A DNA stretch of 64,000 nt from positions 1 to 64,000 of the forward strand of contig NZ_SOHM01000034.1 in the NCBI RefSeq assembly GCF_004403945.1, read 5' to 3'. Made by a program: the position numbers and the translations under genes. Shown one piece after another: positions 24,750 to 33,178 of this stretch. The notes beneath the pieces were generated by a model that saw only the letters and a program-made list of their open reading frames with translations, made no database searches and was not told where the DNA came from. Position 1 is the first letter of the stretch. Every line of letters begins with the position of its first letter. The stretch is from Cryobacterium lactosi. Lineage in GTDB: Bacteria; Actinomycetota; Actinomycetes; Actinomycetales; Microbacteriaceae.

Positions 24750-25349
24750 TCATTTCGTGCCGTCGGCTTTGGGCATCCAATAGCCCACCCGGCCCAGCAG
24801 CCGAGTCTCCCGGTCGGCGTCGTCGGGCACCGGCACCTCGGCCGGGAACACCCCCATCGCGCGGAATCCGTCGATCTGCGGGCCGACGACCTCCTCGAGG
24901 CTCTCCACCAATGCCGCCGGCAGCGCGTAGTCCCAACCCAGCTGCCGGGCGATGGACCAGGCCTGGAAGGCCCGGTAGATGCTGACATGCTCGAGGTATT
25001 CGCGCACCGAAAAGTCCCCGTAGCTCAGGTGCACGATCTTCTCCGGGTCGAGATCCTGGCTGACGGCGGCGGTGGCCAGGTCGTTCAGCCGATCGTAGGC
25101 GCCGATCGGGTCGTCGCCGAGCAGGTCACCGTTGTAGCTGTCGCCGGCCTCCTCGATGGTGCGGCCGCGCAGCACGTCGGGCAGCCAGGCCTCGTCGCGG
25201 GCATGCGCGGCCACGACGTCCCGCAGGGTGGGGTTCGGCGTCACCGCCCAGTCGGTCGGGGCCGGCTCATCCAGCTGGTCGGGGGTGATCCTGTCGATGA
25301 CGGAGCGCAACGCGGCATCCGCCTGGAGGAAGAGCTCTTTCTGCTTCAT
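24750..25349 (-). CDS. DinB/mycothiol-dependent maleylpyruvate isomerase-like protein
   Basis: 199-aa protein of the four-helix DinB/MDMPI fold. Features include the N-terminal MKQKELFLQADAALRSVIDRITPDQLDEPAPTDW helix and Trp motif, HARDEAWL with a potential metal-binding His, and VREYLEHVSIYRAFQAWSIARQLG with a second His. Such proteins are mycothiol-dependent transferases or isomerases. Its role is unknown. It is convergent with csoR, 4 bases apart. Confidence 0.8.
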   Translation of the reverse strand: MKQKELFLQADAALRSVIDRITPDQLDEPAPTDWAVTPNPTLRDVVAAHARDEAWLPDVLRGRTIEEAGDSYNGDLLGDDPIGAYDRLNDLATAAVSQDLDPEKIVHLSYGDFSVREYLEHVSIYRAFQAWSIARQLGWDYALPAALVESLEEVVGPQIDGFRAMGVFPAEVPVPDDADRETRLLGRVGYWMPKADGTK

Positions 25350-25433
25350 GCGGGCACGCTAACACCTGCCGCCGACCGCGAGATAGCCCCGGCCGAATTG
25401 TCGCCGGTGGCCGCACTGAAATAGGGTCTGGAT

Positions 25434-26420
25434 GTGCCCGTCCCCTTTATGCCCACCGAAGTCACCGATACGATCGTTCAGTTTCTCGACCCGGCCGCCC
25501 GCAAGAACCTCGGCATCGCCGTCGCTCTGGCCGGCACCGTCTTCCTGGCCCTTGGCGCACAGCTGCAGCACCGCGGGGTGGGCAAGGCCTCCAGGATGCG
25601 CCCCGGCGACCAGCAGAAGATGAGCCTCGGCCAGCTGCTGGCCCTGCTGCGGCGGCCGTCCTGGTTGCTCGGCACCCTGCTGCTCGGCTTCGCCATCGTG
25701 CTACAGCTGACCAGCCTCGGCCTGGCCCCGCTGCTCGTTGTGCAGCCTCTCGGCGTGGCCGCGCTGGTGCTGTCAACCGTGGTGGACTCCCGGCTCGCGC
25801 ACACCAAGCTCGACGGCACCGTGCTGCGTTCGGTGGCCCTGTCGGTGGGCGGCATCGTGGTCTTCGTCTCCATCGCCGCCGTGTACGCCACGGACCGGCC
25901 CATCCAGCCGCCGCAGGTGGTGATCATCCTGATCCTGCTGGCCGTTGTGCTGATCGCCTGCGGGGTTATCTTCACGCTGCTCCGCGCCCGCCTCACCGCC
26001 GTGGCCTACGTTCTCGGTGCAGGCGTGCTCTACGCCTTCGTCGCCACCCTGGCCAAGCTCACCATCACCCAACTGGTGGCCGGTGACCTGTCGCTGCTCA
26101 CCCTGCTCTGCGTGGGCGGCATACTCACCGCCGCGATCGTGGGCGGCGTGTTCGTGCAGGTGGCGTACTCCACGGGTCCGCCCAACCTTGTGATCGCCGG
26201 ACTGACGGTTGTGGACCCCCTCGTGGCGGTCGGCATCGGCATCGTCGTACTCGGTGAGGCGTCCCAGGCCCCGCTCTACGCCCTGATTGCCTTCGTCATC
26301 GCCGGCGCCATCGCCGCCTACGGTGTTCTGGGGCTCTCCAGGCACCGGCCGGAGTCCACGCTGGCAATCGCCTCCGAAAGCGCGCCCGAAACACGGAGGC
26401 CGCCCAGACAACGTCGGTAG
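25434..26420 (+). CDS. DMT-superfamily (NIPA-like) membrane transporter
   Basis: 328-aa protein with about nine membrane helices. The first is followed by the family pattern GAQLQHRGVGKASRMRPGDQQ, and later helices carry SLGLAPLLVVQPLGVAALVLS and GPPNLVIAGLTVVDPLVAVGIGIVVLGE, typical of the NIPA/EamA group in actinobacteria. Substrate is unknown (Mg2+ has been proposed for eukaryotic NIPA). GTG 25434 has AGGG about 7 bases upstream; ATG 25449 is an alternative. Confidence 0.8.
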   Translation: MPVPFMPTEVTDTIVQFLDPAARKNLGIAVALAGTVFLALGAQLQHRGVGKASRMRPGDQQKMSLGQLLALLRRPSWLLGTLLLGFAIVLQLTSLGLAPLLVVQPLGVAALVLSTVVDSRLAHTKLDGTVLRSVALSVGGIVVFVSIAAVYATDRPIQPPQVVIILILLAVVLIACGVIFTLLRARLTAVAYVLGAGVLYAFVATLAKLTITQLVAGDLSLLTLLCVGGILTAAIVGGVFVQVAYSTGPPNLVIAGLTVVDPLVAVGIGIVVLGEASQAPLYALIAFVIAGAIAAYGVLGLSRHRPESTLAIASESAPETRRPPRQRR

Positions 26421-26424
26421 CATC

Positions 26425-27213
26425 ATGCTGATGTCAACCGTTCACTCGAAAACCAAGATCGCAGGTCGGTTCTTCGTCGTCGCTGGTTTTCTGGCGCTCA
26501 CTCTCACCGGGTGTGCGGCCTCCGGCGTGGCGCAGACCGGCGTCGTGACGCCGACCGACGCCGGCGACTCCGCCGACCAGCCCGATCCCTCGACCGACCC
26601 CGCCGTCTCGGAACCGACAGGCTGCCCGGCCACGGCCGAGTCGATGCCGGCCGGTGCGACCAGCGCTCAGATCGCCGACATCGACGGCGACGGCGAGAAC
26701 GACACCGCCTGGTACGACGAGGCGACCTCACCGTTCACCTACGGCATCACCACTGCTTCCGGCGCCACCCTCGCCCTGCCCGACGACCTCGCAGGGCCTG
26801 GACGGCACAGCGGCTGGACCGCGGCGCTGCACAACGGTGTTGTTGTGACCGTGCTCGACGACAGCCGCGGGGCCACCCTGCACGCCATCGTGGAGTGCGG
26901 GTTCGTCACCCCCATCGGTGTGGACGCCCGCCCGTACACCTTCGACATGCAGAACGCCCACGACAACGGCACCGGGGTGGGCTGTCTCGAAGTGGACGAC
27001 GGACTCGAGCTGAACGGCCTGCAAGTCACCCAGAACCGCGACGACAGCTACTCGCTGCTGGCAACCGGAATCTCGGTGTCGGCCGACGGGCTCACCGCCA
27101 TCAACGGTTACACCGCCGTCTCGGCCTCGCTTGCGGCAGACGACCCCCGGGTGGCTGAGGCGCAGACCTCGTCGTGTGGCGATGCCGCGGTGGTCAGCAC
27201 CAGCGGACGCTGA
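26425..27213 (+). CDS. Predicted lipoprotein with Asp-rich (FG-GAP/VCBS-like) segment
   Basis: 262-aa secreted lipoprotein. The signal peptide ends in the lipobox LTLTGCAAS. A Thr/Asp/Pro-rich linker (TPTDAGDSADQPDPSTDP) leads to a globular domain with DIDGDGENDTAWYD, a DxDGDGxxD calcium-loop pattern as in FG-GAP repeats. Three more Cys lie in the mature part. Function unknown. ATG 26425 or 26431 may be the start. It begins 4 bases after the transporter stop. Confidence 0.75.
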   Translation: MLMSTVHSKTKIAGRFFVVAGFLALTLTGCAASGVAQTGVVTPTDAGDSADQPDPSTDPAVSEPTGCPATAESMPAGATSAQIADIDGDGENDTAWYDEATSPFTYGITTASGATLALPDDLAGPGRHSGWTAALHNGVVVTVLDDSRGATLHAIVECGFVTPIGVDARPYTFDMQNAHDNGTGVGCLEVDDGLELNGLQVTQNRDDSYSLLATGISVSADGLTAINGYTAVSASLAADDPRVAEAQTSSCGDAAVVSTSGR

Positions 27214-27318
27214 CTTCCGGACACCGCCACAGCCGGAATTGCGTCTGCGGCTCGCACCTGAAATCGTAGGGACGGGGAATCTCAGAGTGTGGTTCGCAGG
27301 CGGGGGGAGAGCGCGATC

Positions 27319-27696
27319 ATGCATGCTACGTCCGCGGTGCTCGTGCGGTTGCTGCCCGACTACGCCGGCACCGTGCTCTGGTGTCCACATCCGGTGGCGT
27401 ACGCCGCCACCCACCTTGACCCCGCCCTGGTCTCCGACCTGATCCGCTGGGAGATCGACTACTACGACGCGCTCACCGATGACTTCGGTTGGCGCAGCGC
27501 CGAGCTGGCCGGCGAGTTCACGGCCACCGGTATCCGGCTGGCCATGTGGCTGGCGGTGCAGCTGGGGTCCGGCTTCGACATCGAATTCGCCTCCTATGAG
27601 GCCGGTGTGGCCACCCGCCGGTTCCGCAGCGAGTGCCCGGCCGACAACCCGCGCGCCACGTCGGCGTTCACCGCGCTGGCCCGCACCGCCGCGTGA
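27319..27696 (+). CDS. Conserved hypothetical protein
   Basis: 125-aa soluble protein beginning MHATSAVLVRLLPDYAGTVLW. It is rich in aromatic and acidic residues in IRWEIDYYDALTDDFGW, has no signal peptide and no known motif. GGGGGGAG precedes ATG 27319 by about 10 bases; a GTG at 27289 would add 10 residues. No partner is suggested by position, as the next gene is convergent. Confidence 0.65.
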   Translation: MHATSAVLVRLLPDYAGTVLWCPHPVAYAATHLDPALVSDLIRWEIDYYDALTDDFGWRSAELAGEFTATGIRLAMWLAVQLGSGFDIEFASYEAGVATRRFRSECPADNPRATSAFTALARTAA

Positions 27697-27715
27697 GCCG
27701 GCGACCTGCCTATAC

Positions 27716-29320
27716 CTACCGGGCCCCCTCGGCCAGTCGCCCCCTCGCATCCAGGCTGAGCCAGTCGGTGATACCGATCCTGGCCAGGAACGCCTCGTCG
27801 TGGCTGACCACCAGCAGGCCGCCCCGGTAGCCGCCGAGGGCGCCGACCAACTGGTCGACACTCCGGCGGTCGAGGTTGTTCGTCGGTTCGTCCAGCACGA
27901 TCAGTTGCGCGGGTGGGTCGGCCAGTAGCAGCCGGGCCAGCGACACCCGGAACCGTTCCCCACCGGAGAGGCTCCGCACCGGCCTGGTCACGGCATCCCC
28001 TCGCAGCAGGAACCGGGCCAACCGGTTCCGCAGCTCCCCGGCCGGCGCCGCCGGGGAGCTCGCGGCCAGGTTCTCCAGTGCGCTGGCGGTGTCGTCGAGC
28101 CCGTCCAGGCGCTGGCTGAGGTAGCCGATGCGGCGTGTGTGTGCGATCGCGGTGGCCCGCCCGGCTCTAGCGGTTTCCGGGTGCACCAGCGACTCGAGCA
28201 GGCTGGTCTTGCCCACGCCGTTCGGGCCGGTCAGCGCCACCCGGGCCGGACCGTGCAGCAGAAAAACGCGGTCGCTGCCGTGCAGTTCCGCCAGGCGTCT
28301 GCTGCTGGGCACCTGCGGGTCCGGCAGGTCAACGTGGATGGTGTCGTCGGATCGCACCAGGGCGGCGGCATCGGCGGCAGCCGCACGGGCATCCTGCACC
28401 TTGCCGTCGAACTCGGTTCGCAGTTTGCCCGCAGACACCTGCGCGGCCGACTTGCGCAGCCCCATCACAATCTTGGGAACCCGTTTGTTCTCGAACTCGG
28501 TGCGCGCGAACCGACTGCGGTGGGCGAGCTTGGTCTCGGCCTCGACGCGTTGCTGCTTCTCCTTCTTCAGCACCTGGTCGGCCGATCGCTGTGCCTGTTG
28601 CGCGGCGGCCTGCTGCCTGTCGAGGTGGTCGAGGAACAGGCTGTACGGGCCGCCGAACACCGTGAGGGCGCCGCCGTGCAACTCGGCGGTGTCGTCCATC
28701 AGCTCGAGCAGGGCGCTGTCGTGGCTCACCACGATCAGGGTGCCCGGCCACGAACGCACCAGGGCGGCCAGCCGCTGCCGGGCGGCGCCGTCGAGGTTGT
28801 TGGTGGGTTCGTCGAGCACCGTGATCGGTGCGGCCCCCAGCCGCAGCCCCGCGATGGCGACCAGGATCGCCTCCCCGCCTGACATCGCCCCGACCGGCCT
28901 GCCCAGGTCGGCCTCCCCGAGACCGGCCGAGCGCAACGCCTCGGCGGCCGTGGTGGTGATGTCCCAGTCGTCGGCGAGCACGTCGAAGTGCCGTTCGGCC
29001 ACATCGCCCGCCTCGATGGCCCGCAAGGCGTCGAGCTTCGGGCGCACTCCGAGTAGGTCGGCGGCGGTCGCCGCGACGCCGAGGGTGAGGGTTTGCGGCA
29101 GGTATCCGACCTCGCCGGACCGGGTGATGGTGCCCGTGGATGGCTGCAGGTCGCCGGTGATCAGCCGCAGCAGGGTGGACTTGCCCGAGCCGTTGGCGCC
29201 GACCAGCCCGGTGCGGCCGCGGCCGAAGGCGGCGGTGATGCCGGTCAGGGCGATGGATCCGTCGGGCCAGTCAAGGCCGACATCCGTCAGGAGGATAGGT
29301 GAATTATGGGCCGTAGCCAT
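27716..29320 (-). CDS. ABC-F family ATPase (ribosome-protection type)
   Basis: 534-aa protein with two ABC domains and no membrane segment. The first has Walker A GANGSGKST, signature MSGGE and Walker B TVLDEPTNNLD. The second has GPNGVGKTS, LSGGE and IVLDEPTNNLD. Between them is a Lys/Arg/Gln-rich helical linker (QQAAAQQAQRSADQVLKKEKQQRVEAETKL), the P-site tRNA interaction motif region. The length suits antibiotic-resistance ABC-F proteins that displace drugs from the ribosome. ATG 29320 follows a purine-rich GGGAAG. An upstream leader ORF and hairpins suggest inducible translation. Confidence 0.9.
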   Translation of the reverse strand: MATAHNSPILLTDVGLDWPDGSIALTGITAAFGRGRTGLVGANGSGKSTLLRLITGDLQPSTGTITRSGEVGYLPQTLTLGVAATAADLLGVRPKLDALRAIEAGDVAERHFDVLADDWDITTTAAEALRSAGLGEADLGRPVGAMSGGEAILVAIAGLRLGAAPITVLDEPTNNLDGAARQRLAALVRSWPGTLIVVSHDSALLELMDDTAELHGGALTVFGGPYSLFLDHLDRQQAAAQQAQRSADQVLKKEKQQRVEAETKLAHRSRFARTEFENKRVPKIVMGLRKSAAQVSAGKLRTEFDGKVQDARAAAADAAALVRSDDTIHVDLPDPQVPSSRRLAELHGSDRVFLLHGPARVALTGPNGVGKTSLLESLVHPETARAGRATAIAHTRRIGYLSQRLDGLDDTASALENLAASSPAAPAGELRNRLARFLLRGDAVTRPVRSLSGGERFRVSLARLLLADPPAQLIVLDEPTNNLDRRSVDQLVGALGGYRGGLLVVSHDEAFLARIGITDWLSLDARGRLAEGAR

Positions 29321-29323
29321 GGT

Positions 29324-29389
29324 GCTTCCCGTCGTCAGTGTGGGCACTGACACCGGAAGCCGCGGGCGCGGCAGATCGACGGGTGTCAG
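29324..29389 (-). promoter_or_regulatory. Putative translational attenuator of the ABC-F gene
   Basis: On the minus-strand RNA three segments can pair alternatively. Segment 1 CUGACACC (29389-29382) pairs with GGUGUCAG in segment 2 (29354-29347). Segment 2 also pairs, via GUCAGUG (29351-29345), with CACUGAC in segment 3 (29340-29334). An added stem GCUUCC/GGAAGC (29360-29355 with 29329-29324) extends the 2:3 hairpin over the GGGAAG ribosome site. The 1:2 and 2:3 pairings exclude each other. Segment 1 overlaps the stop of an 11-codon leader ORF. Confidence 0.7.
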
Positions 29390-29421
29390 CGCGTGAGCGC
29401 GAAACCGACGATGATCTTCAC
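29386..29421 (-). CDS. Leader peptide MKIIVGFALTR upstream of ABC-F gene
   Basis: A GTG-initiated 11-codon ORF whose TGA lies inside attenuator segment 1. It is hydrophobic with a terminal Arg, as is common for drug-sensing leader peptides. The Shine-Dalgarno is weak (GTCAGG about 9 bases before GTG). Assigned from position and secondary-structure logic; expression is not proven. Confidence 0.5.
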   Translation of the reverse strand: MKIIVGFALTR

Positions 29422-29579
29422 TGGTCGAACCTGACTCTGGGGGACGGGGCGGAACCCGTTCAGTGTGGCACGCTCAGTCGACGAAGTACAAGCGGACGGG
29501 CCGATTCTCGCCAGCCCACGACTCTCCCGGCACAGCGCGGTAGCCTGAGCGCCAACAGCGAGAGATTGCGGGGCACGGG

Positions 29580-31577
29580 TTGTTGGAATCGTTCTGGGCG
29601 TGGGTTGTCATCATCCTGATCGCCCTCGTCTTTTCCGTTGCGATCGGTTTTGCCACCCGCTCCCTGCTCGGCACCACCGTGGGGTGGTTGCGCACCTTCC
29701 TGGTGGGGCTGCTGGTCTTCGTCGGGTGCTGGCCGTTCGCCTATTTCGTGTCGTCCCAGGCCCGCGTCATCGCCGAAGATGGCACCCCCAAGGTGCCGAT
29801 CCTGGTCGTGCTGCTCTTCATCGCGCTCGCGTTCGGCTGGGTATTCGCGTTCGGTATGGCGATCCTGGTGGCCACCGAGGCGCTCTGGCCCACCACCGCC
29901 GCCAACCCGATCGACGCTTTCCGGGCCGCCCTGCACCGGCGCCGGCGCACCAATCGGTACCTGCAGATCCTCACCCTGCTCTCCAAACACGGCATCGGCT
30001 GGATCCTCAGTGAACGCCCCGGCGGCGCGCCCCGCGCGGCCAAGAACGGCGGACGCACGCAGGATGCCCTGGTCTCGGCCATCAACGAGGCCGGCGTCAC
30101 CTTCGTCAAGCTCGGCCAGCTGCTCTCCACCCGGCGGGACCTGTTGCCGGCCAGCTATACCCAGGCGCTTGCCTCGCTGCAGTCCGGCGCAGCGACGCTG
30201 CCATGGCCCGCGATCCGCAAGGTCATCGAGACCGAAATCCGCGGCCCGCTGGGGAGCGTGTTCGCGCACGTGGACGAACAGCCGCTCGCGGCGGCATCCG
30301 TCGCTCAGGTGCACGCCGGAACCCTGCTCGACGGCACCCGGGTGGTGCTCAAGGTGCAGCGGCCGGCGGCGGCGGCCCAGGTCGCCGCCGACATCGACAT
30401 CATCGTCAGGCTCGCCCAGCGCATCGAGAACCAGACCAGCTGGGGGCGGGACTTCGGGGCGGTGAGTCTGGCCGAGGGCTTCGGCCGGTCGCTCCGCGAC
30501 GAGCTGGACTACCGCATCGAGTTCAGCAGCACCCAGCAGATCGGCAGTGTGGTCGCGTCGTCGGCGGCCCAGGACGTACTTGTCGTGCCCCGGGTGTACC
30601 CGGAGGCCAGCTCCCGCCGGTTGCTCACCATGGATCTCATCGACGGTGTTCCGTTGAATGCCGCGGGGGAGCGGCTGGCCCGGATGGACCCGGAGGACCG
30701 TGGCGCGCTCGCGTCGGCGCTCCTGGACGCGGTGCTCGAACAGGTGATCGTGACCGGGATCTTCCACGCCGACCTGCACCCCGGCAACCTGATGCTCCGG
30801 GCTGACGGCATGCTGGGGATGATCGACTTCGGCAATGTGGGTGTGCTGGAGCGCAGCATGCGCGAGGGCCTGGTGACGCTGCTGCTGGCGGCGGCGAACG
30901 ACGACGACATCGCCACGACGGACGCGTTGCTCCTGGTGGTGGAAGCGCCGGCGGATGCCGACATCCTGTCGTTGCAACGCGACCTGGGGCGGATGCTCAC
31001 GTTGACCCGGCACAGCGCGGAGGGCTCCATCTTCGCCGCGATGCTCGACACGATCCGCGACCACCACCTGGCCGTGCCGACCTCGCTGGGTCTGGCGTTG
31101 CGTTCCCTGATCACCCTGGAGCGCTGCCTGGACATCCTCGACCCCGACTTCGACATGGTGGAGACGGCGCTGGCGAGGGTGCCGCATTTCCTGCGGCGCT
31201 TGATCACACCCCGGTCCCTGCTCGGATCGTTGCAGTCGCAGGCGGCCGTGCTGCAGGCCACGGTGCGCCGGCTTCCGCGCCGGCTGGAAACCATCAGCTC
31301 TTCCCTGGCCAAGGGGACATTCAGCGTGCGGATCCGCGCCTTCGCTGAGCCGGACGACAGGTGGTGGATCGGCTCGGTGGTCACCGAAGCCGTGGGAGTC
31401 CTGATCGGCATCGCGGCCGTCAGCCTCGGGATCGTTCTTGTGGTCTCCGACACCGGGCCGGACCTTGTCGCGGGGGTGCGGCTGTTCGCCTTCCTCGGCG
31501 CCTCGATCGGGCTGGTCGGCTTCATCCTGCTCATTCGGGCGCTACGCCAGTTGTTCCTGCGCCGCCCGCACGTGTGA
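29580..31577 (+). CDS. ABC1/AarF/UbiB-family atypical kinase-like membrane protein
   Basis: 665-aa protein. Three N-terminal helices (residues 1-110) precede the kinase-like domain. The ABC1 motifs include NEAGVTFVKLGQLLSTRRDLLP (KxGQ motif), ASVAQVHAGTLLDGTRVVLKVQRP (Ala-rich loop and Lys), FHADLHPGNLML (catalytic Asp) and MIDFGNVG (metal Asp). Two C-terminal helices follow. Family members support lipid or quinone homeostasis; most are ATPases rather than kinases. Two TTG codons (29580, 29583) are possible starts after GCGGGG. Confidence 0.9.
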   Translation: MLESFWAWVVIILIALVFSVAIGFATRSLLGTTVGWLRTFLVGLLVFVGCWPFAYFVSSQARVIAEDGTPKVPILVVLLFIALAFGWVFAFGMAILVATEALWPTTAANPIDAFRAALHRRRRTNRYLQILTLLSKHGIGWILSERPGGAPRAAKNGGRTQDALVSAINEAGVTFVKLGQLLSTRRDLLPASYTQALASLQSGAATLPWPAIRKVIETEIRGPLGSVFAHVDEQPLAAASVAQVHAGTLLDGTRVVLKVQRPAAAAQVAADIDIIVRLAQRIENQTSWGRDFGAVSLAEGFGRSLRDELDYRIEFSSTQQIGSVVASSAAQDVLVVPRVYPEASSRRLLTMDLIDGVPLNAAGERLARMDPEDRGALASALLDAVLEQVIVTGIFHADLHPGNLMLRADGMLGMIDFGNVGVLERSMREGLVTLLLAAANDDDIATTDALLLVVEAPADADILSLQRDLGRMLTLTRHSAEGSIFAAMLDTIRDHHLAVPTSLGLALRSLITLERCLDILDPDFDMVETALARVPHFLRRLITPRSLLGSLQSQAAVLQATVRRLPRRLETISSSLAKGTFSVRIRAFAEPDDRWWIGSVVTEAVGVLIGIAAVSLGIVLVVSDTGPDLVAGVRLFAFLGASIGLVGFILLIRALRQLFLRRPHV

Positions 31578-31590
31578 GCATCGTGACGCG

Positions 31591-32139
31591 TTAGCCGGCC
31601 GCCCGCTGCCGGAACGCGATCGTGTTCATCCGGTTGCCGCAGCGGATGCTGCAGAACCGCTTGGAGCCGTTCCGGGACAGGTCGACCAGGATGCCGGCGC
31701 AGTCCTCCGCCGCGCAGGCGCGGAGCCGGCCGGTCTCGTCGGTGCGGATCACGTCGACCAGCGCCAGAGCCACCTCCACCCGGATGCGCTCGGCCAGCGG
31801 CGCCTCAGGGTCGGTGGCGTGCAGGTGCCAGTCGAGGCCGTCGTGACGCATCAGCCGGGGCCGGGCCCGGCCGCTCTGCAACAGGGCGTTCACTTCCAGC
31901 GCCGCGTCGTCCCGGTCCAGGGTCCAGATCCGGCGGAGGAGATCGCGGGTCGCTCGCACCTCGGCCAGCTCCGCGTCGGTCTGATCCAGGCGGCCGGAGA
32001 ACTGGTGGCCCACAAAAAGCGCCGTCACGTCGCTCGGTGTGACGAGCTCGTCTGCGCCGCTTTTGGTCGCGCCGGCGACGGTGTTCGCGAGGTCGACGGT
32101 GAACGCCAGACTCGCCTCGGTGTCAGGGGCAAAACGCAA
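31591..32139 (-). CDS. CGNR zinc-finger (ABATE-domain) protein
   Basis: 182 aa. The N-terminal ABATE domain begins FTVDLANTVAG and runs to about residue 120. The C-terminal zinc finger has CAAEDCAGILVDLSRNGSKRFCSIRCGNRMNT with paired Cys and the CGNR box. Such proteins are predicted stress regulators. The start is TTG 32139, supported by AAGGAG 7 bases before it. It is divergent from the DMT gene. Confidence 0.9.
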   Translation of the reverse strand: MRFAPDTEASLAFTVDLANTVAGATKSGADELVTPSDVTALFVGHQFSGRLDQTDAELAEVRATRDLLRRIWTLDRDDAALEVNALLQSGRARPRLMRHDGLDWHLHATDPEAPLAERIRVEVALALVDVIRTDETGRLRACAAEDCAGILVDLSRNGSKRFCSIRCGNRMNTIAFRQRAAG

Positions 32140-32221
32140 ATTGACTCCTTACTCACAACCACACTATCTTCATGAACAGTGCACCCCGACACCGTCGGCA
32201 CGCCCGTCCGCCTGGAGCCTC

Positions 32222-33178
32222 ATGACTCGCTCGTCCACCTCCCTCGGCCTGGTCATCGCTGTCATCGCCGCGGCCACGTTCGGCCTCTCCGGGGCCCTCG
32301 CCAAGCCGCTGCTCGAGAGCGGCTGGAGTCCAGCCGCGGCCGTTACCGCGCGGGTGCTGATCGGCGGCCTGGTGCTGGCCCCCGTGTCCGTCATCTCGCT
32401 GCGCGGCAACTGGGCGGCGCTCTGGGGCGCCCGCTGGCGGATCGTCGCGATGGCGCTCATCGGGGTGGCCGGCACCCAGCTGGCCTACTTCGCCGCGATC
32501 GAACGCATCCCGGTGGGTAGCGCGGTTCTCATCGAGTACATGGCCCCGCTGCTGCTCGTGGCCTGGGCGTGGGCGCGTAGCCGCCGGATGCCCAAGCGCG
32601 TCGTGCTGATCGGGTCCGTCGTGGCCATGGCCGGCCTGATCCTCGTGGTGAACCCGGGCGGAACGGCGCGGCTGGACGTGCTCGGCCTCACCCTGGCGCT
32701 GGCGGCCATGGTGGGCTGCGCGATCTACTACCTCGTGGCGGCACAGCCCAGCGACGGGCTGCCCTCCGTGGCGCTGGCCGGATTCGGCCTCTTGCTCGGC
32801 GGTGTCCTGCTTGGCCTGGTCGGGCTGAGCGGCCTGGTGCCCTTCGATACCGCCACCAACGATGTGCCGATGTTCGGCAGCACGGTGCCCTGGTGGCTAC
32901 CGCTGATCATCATCGGTGTGGTGGCCACGGCCATCGCCTACTCCACCAGCATCGCCGCCAGCGAGCTGCTCGGCTCCCGGCTCGCCTCGTTCGTGGGCCT
33001 GCTCGAGGTGGTGGCCGCCACCTTCTACGCCTGGCTGCTTCTGGGTGAGCAGCTCACCGTGACGCAACTTCTGGGCGGGCTGTTGATTCTCGTCGGGATC
33101 GCGTTTGTGCGCTCTGAGAAGACGGATGTGGCGCTCGAGCCGGCGTCCATGGCGGCCATGGACGCCGACCGGCTCTAG
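32222..33178 (+). CDS. EamA (RhtA/YddG-like) DMT transporter
   Basis: 318-aa ten-helix permease with two EamA repeats. Characteristic segments are AAATFGLSGALAKPLLESGWSP in repeat 1 and ATAIAYSTSIAASELLGSRLASFVGLLEVVAATFYAWLLLGEQL in repeat 2. Homologues export amino acids and related metabolites. CTGGAG lies before ATG 32222. It is divergent from the CGNR gene, a layout that could reflect regulation by that protein. Confidence 0.88.
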   Translation: MTRSSTSLGLVIAVIAAATFGLSGALAKPLLESGWSPAAAVTARVLIGGLVLAPVSVISLRGNWAALWGARWRIVAMALIGVAGTQLAYFAAIERIPVGSAVLIEYMAPLLLVAWAWARSRRMPKRVVLIGSVVAMAGLILVVNPGGTARLDVLGLTLALAAMVGCAIYYLVAAQPSDGLPSVALAGFGLLLGGVLLGLVGLSGLVPFDTATNDVPMFGSTVPWWLPLIIIGVVATAIAYSTSIAASELLGSRLASFVGLLEVVAATFYAWLLLGEQLTVTQLLGGLLILVGIAFVRSEKTDVALEPASMAAMDADRL

